Part shown: in pieces, positions 37,745 to 48,950 of the stretch
Layout of the letters: each line of letters starts with the position of its first letter
Position numbering within the stretch: position 1 is the first letter of the stretch
The notes under the pieces: model-generated
Told to the model about the DNA's origin: nothing
The model's database searches: none
What the model saw: the letters and a program-made list of their open reading frames with translations, nothing else
Translations under genes and position numbers: made by a program
Origin: Symsagittifera roscoffensis
Lineage: Eukaryota > Xenacoelomorpha > Acoela > Convolutidae
Direction: 5' to 3'
DNA: 64,000 bases
NCBI RefSeq assembly: GCF_963678635.1
Contig: NC_087071.1
Location: forward strand, 43,821,095-43,885,094

Positions 37745-38110
37745 TAAGAGAAACGAACGTAGTGAAGAAAGACTCTTAGGTCTTGCAGATTTTTTTTTGT
37801 TTCAGGAAAAATTTGTCCACGCTCAATTTTGATTTTTCGCGGTTTGACTTGTGATTTCTTTTAAAATTCAGTGCATTTCTATTGTTAAAAGGAAGGCAAA
37901 CTCCATTATTGATCATCAAGATTGTAAAGGTCACGAAAAACGTGATCGACTTCTAATTTTGAAAATGGAAAATAATTATCAGATTTCCCAGCAAAATGAA
38001 AGTTTTGCCTGTTATTCAGTTTTCTCAACTAGGGTTAATCTTAACAAAAAGTTTCTTTCATAAATTGTTCTACAAATTCAAAGAGCTTAATGGTCGAAAA
38101 TTCTGATTGA
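37745..38110 (+). repeat. Dispersed repeat F1, copy 1
   Basis: F1 consensus order: AAGAGTAATGAACGTAGTGA and ACTCTT (a short inverted pair AAGAGT/ACTCTT), TATATAGGTCTTGCTGAT, a T run ending CAG|GAAAAAGTC, AAGGAAGGCAAACTCCATTA, GTCACGAAAAACGTGATCGA, CCAGCG..., GATCCAGTTTTCTCAA, and ATTCAAAGAGCTT..GGCCATCTA. This copy has all blocks. Confidence 0.8.
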
Positions 38111-38316
38111 TCGGAGGTAATTGTTAAGTAGATCCGAGTTCTATGAAACTTCTCTCAGCATTTTATTGAAAACATCCGTTTCATCTACATAAATACTGTA
38201 AGGAACTATTATAGTGTGAACACGGTAAAGACATTATCTTGGTCACCTGTTTTTTGATTGACGAAAAGATATTGAAAACGTTCTACCTCATTTTTTTATT
38301 TCGAAGGTTAGTTTAT

Positions 38317-38790
38317 TAAGAGTAATGAACGTAGTGAGTATTCTTATTTAGGTTTTGCTGATTGTTTTTTGTGTTGTTATTGTTGTTGCATTTTTGTTCG
38401 AGCTCATTTTTGATTTTTCGCGTTCTGACTTGTGACTTCTTTTAAAGTTCAGTGCATTTCTATTGTTAGAAGGAAGGCAAACTCCATTATCGAACAGCAA
38501 AATTGCAAAAGTCACGAAAAACGTGATCGACCTCTGGTTTCGAAAAAGGAAAATAACAATCAGTTTTCCCAGCAAAATAAATTACCCATTGATCCAGTTT
38601 CCTGAAATTCGATCAATTTCGCGAAAGAGTTATCAATAATAAATTGTTCCAGAATTTAAAAACGCCATCTCATTTTCTCCGAAAATGACGGTTCAGGTTT
38701 TTTCGAAAAAATTGCAATTGTTTTCTGTTTCGGTTTTTTTTCACGTAACTAACTTCGTTCAGAGAATCTTTTTTGTCACCTCTCCGATAT
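38317..38790 (+). repeat. Dispersed repeat F1, copy 2
   Basis: Opens with AAGAGTAATGAACGTAGTGA. It keeps GAACAGCAAAATTGCAAAAG, the CACGAAAAACGTG palindrome and the GATCCAGTTTCCTGAA tail. Confidence 0.8.
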
Positions 38791-39371
38791 AACAGAGAAC
38801 GATAAACAGGATTATTTAAGTGTTGTGGGGATTCTGACTCAACTTCGAACGAAGTTAGTTTCTAAACCTTCAGTGTTTATTGGAAATGATAAATCAACTA
38901 GGCGTGAATGCTGTTACAGTGGTATCTGAGATAAGTGAGCCAATCGGGCATGCCGCGTAGTTAAGTTTTTCTTTGTCCACACCATTAATTTAGCACAGAT
39001 TTCGAACAGTTGTGTCACAATAGACCTCGAGTTGTTCTCGGTTTTATTCATATTAATGAAAATGAATATAAGGAAAAAGATTATATTGTTCTGGAATAAT
39101 TTATTTAGTCGAACCATTTTTGAATTTCATTTTTTAAAGTCTTCCTAAATTTTCCCACCGGATTTTTGCTGGTGTAATTGCAGAGAGCCCTCTTTTATTT
39201 TGGTAATGTGTGAACTGTTTGGCAATGTCTTCCTCTACTTTTCAGAAATGCTTCGACTCATTTGCCAATGTTTTACCTGAAAGTTTTTGCATTATGTGGC
39301 CAATGTGTTCAAAAGCGTATCCTTTTGTGTAAACATTTTTCATGTTTTTGAAAAACTGAGAATTTTTGTTT

Positions 39372-39790
39372 GATGAAGAATAATGAACGTAGTGAAGACT
39401 CTTATATAAGTCTCGCTTTTTTTTCGTGTTTTTTCAGGAAAAAGTCTTGAAAATTTGTTCATGATCAGTTTTGATTTTTGAACAGCAAAAATGTAAAGGT
39501 CACGAAAACTGATCGATTTCTAATTTCGAACATGGAAATTAGTTATCAGATTTCCCAGCGAAAGAAAAATTTTGCACTTTGATCCAGATTTCTCGAATGG
39601 GTAATTTTAAACTAAAAAGTGACCATCATAAATTGTTCAACAAAATCAAAGAGCTTTAAGGCCATCTATTTTTTTCTTCTTAATTCAAAAGTTGCAGGTT
39701 TTTGGAAAAAAAAACAAGTCAGTTTGTGTCAGTTTCCTTGATGCAACTGGTGGCAGTTGGCTATGTCTTCTATGTTGATGCAGGTAATTG
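39372..39790 (+). repeat. Dispersed repeat F1, copy 3
   Basis: Opens with AATAATGAACGTAGTGAAGA, has the T-run/CAG block and the tail GGCCATCTATTTTTTTCTTC. It ends in TGGCTATGT. Confidence 0.8.
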
Positions 39791-41345
39791 AAATTGTGCT
39801 TATTTTTTTTTGTGAAATACTATTTCAGGAGTATGTTTTTTTCGGAGTCTTTTCTTTGGTCTTTTCATTTTCCTCTTAGTTACAAGAAAGCAATAAAGCT
39901 TAGTCCTATGTGAGTGTATTTTTTCTTACATGAAAGGTTGATTTTTCCCGTTTTTCACAAATGACTCCTCGGTCTGACTTTCGCCAAAAATGTTTTCACG
40001 AAGAATTAGTGTGTTATTGAATGGCTCGATAGCTCGCTTTCAAAAACATGAAAAATCTCGCAGTTCTTACTGTCAATTTTTTGCTTGAAAGCCACTAGCT
40101 TTTTCTTTTGTATTACAAGTGATGCCAAGCTTCGCGTGTAAAAATTGCTGAATGTTGACTTCAATTCATTTTTTTTCGAAATATTTAACTCCATATTGAA
40201 AATAGTAAATTTGAAATAGAAAATATGAAAATTAGCAACGCATGAATAATATAACTAATCTAGATGAATTATTAGCTAACTTCATTTCTATAATGTTTTA
40301 AGATGAATAAAGGTTTTCTGTGTAAAAACATTCCCTACATCGACAGAGGCATATGGTTTTGTTTTGGGTCTTAAAAGTTCTCCGCATACGGAGCTTATTA
40401 CGGCTACCACAAGGAGTGAAGTTAACAATTCCCCCTTATTTATGACCCACCAGAGAAAGCTTGCAGCCGATATTGAATAACTTGGAAGTTCCATAGATTA
40501 TGGTGTTTTCCCTCGCTCATCGATTCGACTCAAAAGAGTGGCGTGATTTACGTTGAAGCCATTTTTGTCTTTTTTAGATTTTTATCTTTTTTTGTGACAA
40601 AGAACGATTTTTTTGAAGGTTTTCTTTTCAACTTTTGATTTGTCTTTCATTTGCTGGTAATCATATATAGCAAGTGATGCGAAGCTCTGCTTCGCCTCTG
40701 TATTGAATGATAGGACTCAATAGCACAATGGAACCGTGGCACCTCGAGATTGCTTTTATTACGCATGTTTGAGTTCTTGGATTGGCCAGGCTTTAAAATG
40801 TCTTTTTAAAATTTGGTTAATGTCAGGAATTAATGAGTTAACGCTGAGACGCAGGTTTTGGGAGTGATTCCGGTTGGTGCCAGATGTTTGCTATGAGATG
40901 TTCAAAAAAAATTTGGAATTCGCAGTTTAAGCTTTTCGATAAAATTTTGCTCCGCCCATTAAAAATGTGGATGAACTTTGTATTCGGGTGTTTTTTTTCT
41001 CGCAAATCAGGTTCCACAAATAATCGTCAGACTGGGTTGAGTAGTATATCATATTGAAGCCGTGTTTCGGACGACGTTAAAAAATTCCCAGTGTCGAAAA
41101 AAAACGGTTTGAAGTTTTTGATTTTTAGTTCAATGCTGAGCGAGCAGACTTTTTATAGAAGACTTTTTGGATTAAAAACTTCAACAATTGAATAAAATAT
41201 CTGCAAAAAATGGGGAAAAAATGATTTTTTTAAAATTGTTTTATTAATTTTTTCTTGTCATGTTTTTGATCAAATTAATGCCCTATTTGCCTGTTTTTCT
41301 CTGATTGTCGAATATGCTTCATTTCTAGGCTTTCGTCAGATCTTT
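39790..41345. other. Intergenic DNA with an F4 terminal hairpin
   Basis: Mostly A+T-rich. 40665-40705 carries the F4 end motif GATGCGAAGCTCTGCTTCGC. A 68-codon - strand frame (40288-40494) with a hydrophobic stretch is noted but has no recognisable family. Confidence 0.4.
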
Positions 41346-41705
41346 TAAAGAGTAATGAACGTAGTGAAGACTCTTATATAGGTCTTGCTAATTTTTTTCT
41401 TCAGGAAAGAGTCTAAAATATTGATGCACTTAGGTGTAATGCACTTTTTGAGTTCAATTGAAATTAATCTGCTGCAAGTGACGTACATAACCACCTCCAA
41501 ATACGAACGTGGAATTGGGGCAAAAAACGTGAACGATTCCTTGTTTCGAAAATGGAATTTAATTTTGCGGAATAAAAACTTTATCTCTTGATCTAGTTTT
41601 CTCTAGTTGGTTTCTTGCTGTCGAAGTAATGCCAATCATAAATTGTTCTAGAAATTCAAAGAGATTAAAGATCATCTATTCTATTTTTTTCTGAAAACCG
41701 AAAGC
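41346..41705 (+). repeat. Dispersed repeat F1, copy 4 (second subfamily)
   Basis: Opens with AAAGAGTAATGAACGTAGTG. The middle follows a variant shared with 45278, 55428, 58131 and 62776: ATTGATGCACTTAG, TTGAGTTCAATTGAAATTAA, GTGACGTA, CAAATACGAACGTGGAATTG and CGTGAACGATT. Directly abuts an F2 piece. Confidence 0.8.
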
Positions 41706-41935
41706 TTAAAACTATTTAACCCGTCTTATAAATGGTTCCAAATTGGTTGAAGAAAGCTTATTTACCATAATTGATTTGTTACTAGGAACGAACTCCATCC
41801 CTTTGTACATTATATGGCGCGTGGAGTATAGTTTTTACAAAAAATTTCAAATTTTTTTTCATTTCATTTAATGTTATCATGTATTACTGCTCTATAATCC
41901 CTGTGAGTCTATCAACTGGCTGTTTATGATTTTTG
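41706..41935 (+). repeat. Dispersed repeat F2, partial copy
   Basis: Contains GGTTCCAAATTGGTTGAAGA, TATATGGCGCGTGGAG and ATGTTATCATGTATTACTGC, matching 42410-42600 and 44500-44670. The terminal TTCG stem-loop is lost. Confidence 0.65.
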
Positions 41936-42189
41936 TTTACTATTTAGTGGTAAAGATCATTTAGGAACAAATAAACGGTTGTTTGGCATTTCGATATGTG
42001 AGTGCTTTGTGCTTTTCGTAGTAATCGTGATATTATTCGCGTAAATTCTGATTTTGCTTTTTGGTTTATTGCTGGTAGGGTCAAGATTGACATGTTCCAG
42101 TAAAACACTCCTACTTGAGACATTTTTTCAGACGCTGGATGTTAGACCTTTTATCTCTGAGCCCAGCTAAAATAGCCCGTCTTTGCAGG

Positions 42190-42668
42190 CATTAGTTGAC
42201 ACTTCGACGTTTTAACTAGCCATTTTTGGGGAAAGCTTTTTACATCAATCGAAAGCTATTGTTTTCTGAGCTTAATTTTAAAAAGATATTTCAGCTGTGA
42301 TCACTTTTGGTAAACTTGCGGGGTTTTAAAGATAGCCATTTCGGCCAACTTGGGACAATTAACGCGCGGTACATTTCGCGCTATAAACTCGTAAGCGGAG
42401 AAATAATCCATTTTGGAAATCGTTCCAAATTGATTAAAAGAAGCTTACTTGCCATAATTGGTTTGTTACAAGGAGCGAAATCTATCCTTTTGTACTTTAT
42501 ATGACGTGTGGGGGGATGATTTTCATAAAAAGTTTCAAATTTTAGAATTTTTTTTTACTTAATTTTATTTCTTTGAATTTTTTTATTGTTATTACTGCTC
42601 CATAAACCTTGAAAGGCAATCAGAAAATTCAGGGCTTTGCCCTGATACGAGCAGTATTGTTGTGATTT
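42190..42668 (+). repeat. Dispersed repeat F2
   Basis: Includes TTTCGCGCTATAAACTCGTA, GTTCCAAATTGATTAAAAGA and ATATGACGTGTGGGGGGATG. At the 3' end an outer stem ACTGCTC/GAGCAGT encloses a stem-loop CAGGGCTTTGCCCTG (about 42595-42655). Confidence 0.75.
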
Positions 42669-42669
42669 C

Positions 42670-44320
42670 AAGTTAATTCGAAAACTTATTTTCTAAGTTT
42701 ATAGAGCTACTAAGTTTGAGACCAATTACTGCAAAATAAATTTGCAAAGTTTTCTAAATCATCCCCTTACCCAGATTTACCGCATGTTACGCCCTCTCAT
42801 TCTCGGTGGTTAAAGAGCGAGGGATTTTGTCAGTTGAAAATTTTTGTAAACTCTTTAATTTTAGAAAACTTAAAGTTCGAAAGAGCTGTACCGTACAATG
42901 GGAATATTTTTGCTCGAATTCGTAAAACTTCTGCTTTAACTTTTTGGATTAGCCAAAAACTGCTGCAAACTCTTTAACATAACCTAAACTTTTGCATATA
43001 AATTTAAAATAATATTCCTAATGAGGCCAACTATGTATTTTGAGAATTGTAAGCAGAATCTGCAACAACGACATTCTCTTAGATCTTTTTGGTTCTCTCG
43101 CTTTTTTCGATCGTTCCGACAAAACATTAACATTTTCAATTACTTGTCTCTGGAATCTAGAGAGTTACACACACCAAATTGTGCGCCTAACCAAAGCACT
43201 GTTTGGTCTCGTAGTTGTCAATTTAAACGGATTGGATTAAACGGATTAAAAGGAAACTTGAACTGAAGATAACAATGAAATATAATTAATTTATAAATCA
43301 TGAATTTGATTCACGGCGACAGAAGAATCAATAAAAACTAAATTTTAGTCTAAGGATTTACATTGACTCGGGTTGACCATCCTACAAAACTTCTCCTATC
43401 TTAGCGTTTCTTATTACATGTGTATGCAATTTCATCTATTACAACTTTTACAATTTTCTTGTAAAAAATATTTAGGCAAGTTTAAATTGTAAGCGGTTTT
43501 TTCTACAAAAAAAAAGAAAGAAAAATGCAAAAAACGTTTTGAATGTCTTTCAATACCGTAGTAGCAGATTAAAACCATATTTTAAAATCTCACTTCATTT
43601 TCAAATTTACGCAAGTAAATCATTTCATGTTGTTATTATAAGAAACTCACTTTTTACCGACATAATACGAGTCAATTGTTTACTACTATTTGACTTTTCA
43701 TTGATTTCTGAGAGCTAACAAAATTAGAACACTGCTCAAATTCTTAGCTGCAGGTTCGATGCATGAAAAAGTGAGCTTACTTTGCTTGCAAATTTTAAAA
43801 ATGTTTCAAGCGTTCTTTCAAACGGATACCGAAAAAACTTTCGTTGCTCACAAAAAACTAAACTTGAAAAGTATGATTAAGACCATTTATCCACTAGGGA
43901 TAGGACCAATATACGAGCTGTACAGCCCATCACGACAATCAATTTTAAGACAATCAATTTAAGATAATCAAAACAAGTTTTGTCATAGTTTGTTGAATAA
44001 AGTTTTTAATTTGTGTTTTGCATTGAAATAAATGAGGTTTCTTGTCATTGATCGGTAATTCTTTAAGTTGGCGTGTTTTTGATTTCAAATTCATATTGTG
44101 CCTTTTTAAAAGATTGTCTTACAATTTAAAAAGAATTTTGTAGTATAAGAATTTTTCCGAGAATTTTTTTCAATGTATTTCATTTTTTTAAATAAAGAAA
44201 GTAAGGTTTTTCACCGTCGGAATGAACAAAAAGGAAACTTTTTGGGCCAAATTTAGCATTTATCCACGTGAGTTAACCAAAGAAATCTATAAAAATCACT
44301 AACTTTGCAAAAGTTTATTC
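42670..44320. other. Intergenic DNA around a short inverted-repeat element
   Basis: Apart from the element at 43020-43215 I see only A+T-rich sequence. A 67-codon frame at 43759-43962 has mixed composition but no recognisable motif. Confidence 0.4.
43020..43215 (+). mobile_element. Short element related to the 6492-7094 MITE
   Basis: Starts AATGAGGCCAACTA and ends CTGTTTGGTCTCGTAGTTG, an imperfect terminal inverted repeat. The interior ACTTGTCTCTGGAATCTAGA and CACCAAATTGTGCGCCTAA is shared with 6516-6563 (inverted) and 21592-21630. Confidence 0.5.
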
Positions 44321-44324
44321 AGTT

Positions 44325-44745
44325 GCTCATTGTTCCGACTTTTGTAATAAAAGTAACGGAGTATTTGTGCTCGGGGTAGTTTTTTTTCTTCAGACATTTC
44401 GACTTTTTCGTGAGTTTTGGGAAAAGTTTGCCAATTTAACGCACGATACATTTCGCGCTATTAACGCGTAGGCGGAGATTTAATCCGTCTTAGAAATCGT
44501 TCCAAATTGGTTAAAGGAACCTTATTTGCCAAATTGATTTGTTAATGGGAGCTAAATCTATCACTTTGTAATTTATATGGCGTGTGGGGGGATGATTTTA
44601 ACAAAAACCTAATTTTTTTAAATATATTTGTTTTTATTTTGTTACATCTAATGTTATCATGTTTTACTGCTCTATAGACCTTAAAAGGCAATCCGAACAC
44701 TTCAGGGCTTCGCCCTGATACGAGCAGTCTTGTTCGGTTTTGATT
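44325..44745 (+). repeat. Dispersed repeat F2
   Basis: Starts GTTCCGACTTTTGT...GGAGTATTTGTGCTCGGGG, jumps by deletion to the TTTCGCGCTATTAACGCGTA block, and ends in ACTGCTC...CAGGGCTTCGCCCTG...GAGCAGT. The inner hairpin here has a perfect 6-bp stem and a TTCG loop. Confidence 0.75.
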
Positions 44746-45277
44746 TTGAAAAACTTTTTTGTTGAATATTTCCCCTTATTGTAAATCGGTCAAAAAGTCG
44801 ACAATTGTATTTCAAGCTGCTCAATAAATAGACTATTACAAGTATTGAACAAGCAGATAGAAAACCAAACGCACTCAAGAATTAAAAAAATAATTGTTTA
44901 CTTGTACATTTGTTCGCTCTGATTGGTTAACACAGTATTTGTCTACTTTATGACTTGTCCACTTTATGGTTTGTCTACTTTTTGCTTTACGTCACCTCTC
45001 ACATTACCAGGCAAAATATATGCAATTCCCTAAACGCTCAGTGCTTTATTATCGCGGTAGATTTCCATGAGTCGTTGAACTCACTTGCACATCGCTGATG
45101 ACCTCGCACGTTTATGATACAGTTGAATTGGCGCTTATCCTTTGCGCCTACCAATAATTGACTATACGCTATCCTTGAGGTTGATAATTGAAAACTAAAT
45201 TTTCCCCTCACTATAGCCCCTTTATCTTCGTCGCACCCTTATCCTCAGCCTCTTTCATGTTCTAACATTTTTTGTTT
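44746..45277. other. Intergenic DNA, no gene seen
   Basis: Contains a local repetition of TTGTCTACTTTATG / TTGTCCACTTTATG (about 44938-44990) and otherwise unremarkable sequence. Confidence 0.4.
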
Positions 45278-45640
45278 GATGAAGATTATTGAACGTGGTG
45301 TAGACTCTTATATAAGTCTTGCTGATTTTTTTTTGTTTTTTTTTTCAGAAAAAGTTTTAATAGCCTCTAATAACTATATATGCGCTTTCATACATATTGA
45401 TGCATTTATGAATGCACTTAAGTATTTCTGCACTTTATTTGAAATTCATCTGCTGAAAGTGACGTTAATAGCCATCTCCAAATACGAACGTGGAATTGGC
45501 GCGAAAATTGTGAACAATTTCTAGTTTCTAATATGGAATTTCAACTCTAACTTTCCAGCGGAAAACTGTTTACGACTGGAGTTAAAATTTTTTTAACTTA
45601 AATTGAAATTTAAAGACTATCTCGCCATGTTTGAGCTTTT
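45278..45640 (+). repeat. Dispersed repeat F1, copy 5
   Basis: Variant start ATTATTGAACGTGGTGTAGA, then CTCTTATATAAGTCTTGCTG. The middle is of the second subfamily (CAAATACGAACGTGGAATTG). Confidence 0.75.
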
Positions 45641-45739
45641 TCATCGTATTATTTTTTAAGCTATTCGTATATTGCAATGGTTAAGAGTTTTTTTTTCGAT
45701 TTTCCAATTTGATTTTAGTGGTTATTTTACCGAGCTTAA

Positions 45740-46745
45740 ATTAAGCAACCCAATATTGAATTAGGGAATGCGAATTTGGCCTCCACTTTTGAATAATCGA
45801 ATCATTTTAGTTGAAGAGATAAGACGATTTTTGAGGTTTTTTTCAAAAACTCCAAATAACAAAATAGTTTACAAAACTTAAAGTTCCCAAGCCTCTAGTT
45901 GGGTGCTGTCAGGGTATTCTAAGGAGTTACAAATCTTGTCTCCAAATATGACTGTTCAAATCTTTGTGGTTTTCGAGATATGAAGTTTTTGTGATTTTTT
46001 CAAAAAAAAAATGCATATAATTTATATCAATTTTTTTCCGCAAAATCTGAAATTCCCAACCATGTAGTTGGGTCCTGTCACAGTAATCTTAAATATTGCG
46101 ATACTTGCCTTCTAATATGACTTCTCAATTCTTTGTAGTTTTCGAGATGTGACCCTTTTTTTTGATTTTTTCAAAATTTTCATAAAAACTTATATTAGTT
46201 TTTTTCCGCAATTACTGAAATTCCCAACGATTTAGTTCGGCGTTGTCAGGGTTCTCTTCTCTGAAGAGTTAAAAATCTTACCACATGCGACTGCTAAACG
46301 CGACTGCTCAAATGCTTTTAGTTTCCGAGATGTGACGTTTTTTGATTTTTTCAAAATTTCTGAAAGAATTTATCTACAAAGAATTTCAAAAAATGTGAAA
46401 CTGCTAACTTGATGAAGATACAACATTATTCTCAGCGTACACCCATGCGTCTCAAATCTTGCCTCTTATCATGAATGCTCAAATCCTTTTAGTTGCCGAA
46501 AAAAGACGTTTTTTTTTTCATTTTTTTCTGAAAACTTCGATTTAAAAAATTCATAAAATTTTGGATTCCTAACCCCATAGTAGGGTGATCTCAGGGACTC
46601 TCAGTGGTTGCAAGTCTGGCCTCCAAATTTTTCCAGAGACCCTTAAATTTTTCGAGATAACGCTTTTAAAATGGAAATTAAAAAAAGTTAAAAATTCGAA
46701 ATTAGCAACCCTGTAATTGGGGCAGTCAGAGTACACAGATAATGT
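45740..46745. repeat. Satellite, about 167-bp unit, about six units
   Basis: Each unit has CCCAACNNNNTAGTTGGG (a small palindrome), then GTCAGGGT.TTCT, CTTGCCTCCAAATATGACTG-like sequence, TTTAGTTTTCGAGATGTGAC and a T-rich tail with a GATTTTTTCAAAA block. Palindromes are at about 45890, 46057 and 46224, with decayed ones at about 46399, 46569 and 46707. Units are quite diverged, so the array is old. Confidence 0.85.
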
Positions 46746-47082
46746 TTTCAATATATGCGTTTTTTCATGAGTTGTAGAACAATTTCGAAGCACCGAAGGT
46801 GCGTTAAACGCTAGTTGAAATTTAATTTAGTTTTTTATAGTTTTTTTTTAAATTCTTTTTTCGATTATATGGTTTTGGCAAATATTTTCTAGCATCATGA
46901 ATATATATTGCGTTGTTTTTTATAGAATTAGCTCTTGTTCAACAAACTCTGGTATTTTCAGACTTACGAGAGCAAATGTCTTGAAATCCGTAGCCAAATT
47001 TTTTTCTCCAGTAAACAACTCTCCTATCTAATTTTTACTTTTCTTCATCTTGTTTCATTATTGACAACTTTATAACTTCCAG
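46746..47082. other. Short spacer left of the BEN/SET/transposase cluster
   Basis: Contains GCACCGAAGGTGCG (a palindrome near 46790-46803) and A+T-rich DNA. I looked here for the counterpart of the GTCGAGCAC repeats at 53555-53840 and did not find it. Confidence 0.4.
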
Positions 47083-47180
47083 GTTCCTTCCACGGCCTAG
47101 AGGTAGCGTCGTTGTTTTGTATCCTAAGGTCTGGGGTTCAAGTATTTTGTGATGGATGCAAACCAACGTTTATGATTTTA
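47083..47180 (+). repeat. tRNA-like sequence (possible SINE head)
   Basis: CGGCCTAGAGGTAGCGTC fits a Pol III A box and GGGGTTCAAGT fits a B box, 40 bases apart. The acceptor and T stems do not pair well, so it is not a functional tRNA. It lies just upstream of the first cluster gene. Confidence 0.4.
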
Positions 47181-47234
47181 ACCAACGTCTGCGAAATAAA
47201 AAAAATACCTACTGATTTTTTTAGATAGTTTGAA

Positions 47235-48741
47235 ATGCATTCGCAAAATTCCAACTCAGCATTTGATGGTGAGCAAAATGGTCCAATCAATGTGCGAAGT
47301 CAGCGAAGTGCAAAGGGCATTAATAGCCAGAATGCTTATCATAACGAGTACTTGTCTCTTGTAAAAGAAGCTGCAACCAAAAGATGGGTTTTTCATATGC
47401 CAGGAGATGATGTTTCTTTTAACTTTCAGTATAATAATTGTCGGTGGCCGAGGGATATGAGTGTGGCTGCGAAATTAGACCTATAACCAGGCGATAGCGT
47501 TCTCCTGAAATTCGGAGAGATAACGGAATATGCTTATTTGAGTGCCATAGTAGAAGCAAAAGATTTGATGATGGTCGAAAAGGTGGTACATGACAAAATA
47601 AAGGAGAGGACAAGAGCACAGCCCGACGTGATGCTCAAGCATGTGAGCTTTATAGAGTAAGTTGACTGTAATGTTTCCAGTTCAGCTTTTTGGTACAGAA
47701 AGATAATGAGAGACAGAACGATAATAAAAAATAGTTTCTTTTAAGTATTGTGATCCATTTTAACAACAATTTTACTGTAATTGTCTGATTTAGAGATCGT
47801 GACTGTAACAAGGAAAATGCGTCATATACTGGCAATGAACACCCGCAAGATGTTGAAGAAGTTGCTGCTGTAGACAAATTTGTGGCGTCAGGCAAGTCAA
47901 AAAAGCGAAAGATCGTGAAACATGCTGATGAAAAGGTTAACAAGAAGAAGCCAAGAATAGAACCGGAAGTCAATTTGGAAGACGACCTTGAGCCAGAAGT
48001 CAACCTTCTAGACAATGCAGCACCTTTAAGTTCGGTTAGTATTCTTATGAATTTGGCTTAAGCTGCTTACGTTTGTGATCCAAAAAAGTTGTCGAACTCA
48101 AAAATATAACTCTAATTTAAAACATAAAAAAAATTTAAAAACACTGATTTGGAACTGATAAAGTAAAATGTTCAATAAAATTATACCGTATATTGAAGGA
48201 AATGGAGAAAGTGTGTCAGTGTTTGGCTTCAAAGGAGATTGTGGATGTTGTAGTGGCAAAATTTGCCGAGCTCAATAAAATCAATGCAGAGCATGCAGCA
48301 AAGTCAGCTTCAGAAAATAAAAAGTTGAAAGATAGATTCGCTTCGATCATTAAAAAGAGTAAACCATCAGCATCCGCTAAGGTTGGACCACTACCACAAC
48401 GTGAAAGCGATGAGCCCATCTGGTTTGGGAAAGGCGACGCAATGGTTGACTTAATGACGGTGGATCCGTCAGAAGGAGCATCGATTTTCGGACGAAAGTT
48501 GGCTGCAGTTATTTTCAATGCGGAGGAAGATTGTCTCCTCATTAACCAACGTATGGGCGTAAAAATGAATAAGAAAGGATCGAGAAGTGCGGCTTCATCA
48601 GACTTGGAGCACTTGTTTAAAGAAGTGGTGAAACGAAACTTTGTTATCGGAGCAGCGGAAGCAATTGAAATAGCCATGAGAGGCGCCAATCAGTACGGGT
48701 CAGAAATGGCTGGAGATTACCCGGAAAAGGTCGAGAAATGA
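47235..48741 (+). CDS. BEN-like domain protein 1 (three exons, one internal TAA)
   Basis: Exons by GT-AG and phase: 47235-47656, 47794-48034, 48199-48741 (401 codons). The ATG lies 10 bases after a TTTTTTTAG acceptor. The N-terminal part has LVKEAATKRWVFHMPGDDV and, beyond an in-frame TAA at 47484-47486, PGDSVLLKFGEITEYAYLSA, which could be a small barrel (Tudor/SH3-like) fold; that is a guess. Exon 2 has a nuclear-localisation-like SGKSKKRKIVKH and an acidic tail. Exon 3 has a coiled coil and a BEN-like domain (about 48411-48720: FGRKLAAVIFNAEEDCLL). It is paralogous to the next gene. The frame is otherwise clean, so the TAA is a recent nonsense change, a recoded stop, or removed by unpredicted splicing. 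Likely role: DNA or chromatin binding. Confidence 0.65.
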
Positions 48742-48751
48742 AGTTGAAAAA

Positions 48752-48757
48752 AATAAA
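48752..48757 (+). terminator. Possible polyadenylation signal
   Basis: AATAAA begins 11 bases after the stop of BEN-like protein 1. Confidence 0.35.
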
Positions 48758-48950
48758 ATGAAATGGTTTTACTCGGTGCTTTTATTTTATTCCTAATTTG
48801 TACCTTGCTTGAGTTGTTTTGTTCCAATCATCTTGGTTTGATGACTTTCGTCAATTCATTTTGATGGTAAACTTTTTTTGTCTCAGCTGAAATTGTAAAT
48901 TTACATGATAAAAACTGGATTGTTCTGACTACAATTTTTTAGAGCAAAAA

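Noticed and set aside
40288-40494. 68-codon - strand frame with a hydrophobic segment
   Set aside because: Could be a decayed element fragment, but no family motif and no supporting splice or start signal.
47083-47180. A functional tRNA gene
   Set aside because: A- and B-box-like strings are present, but the acceptor and T stems do not pair and no clear anticodon arm forms. Kept only as a tRNA-like repeat.
48216-48689. 157-codon - strand frame opposite BEN-like protein 1; likewise 51077-51493 opposite the SET gene
   Set aside because: Antisense shadows of well-supported + strand coding sequence.
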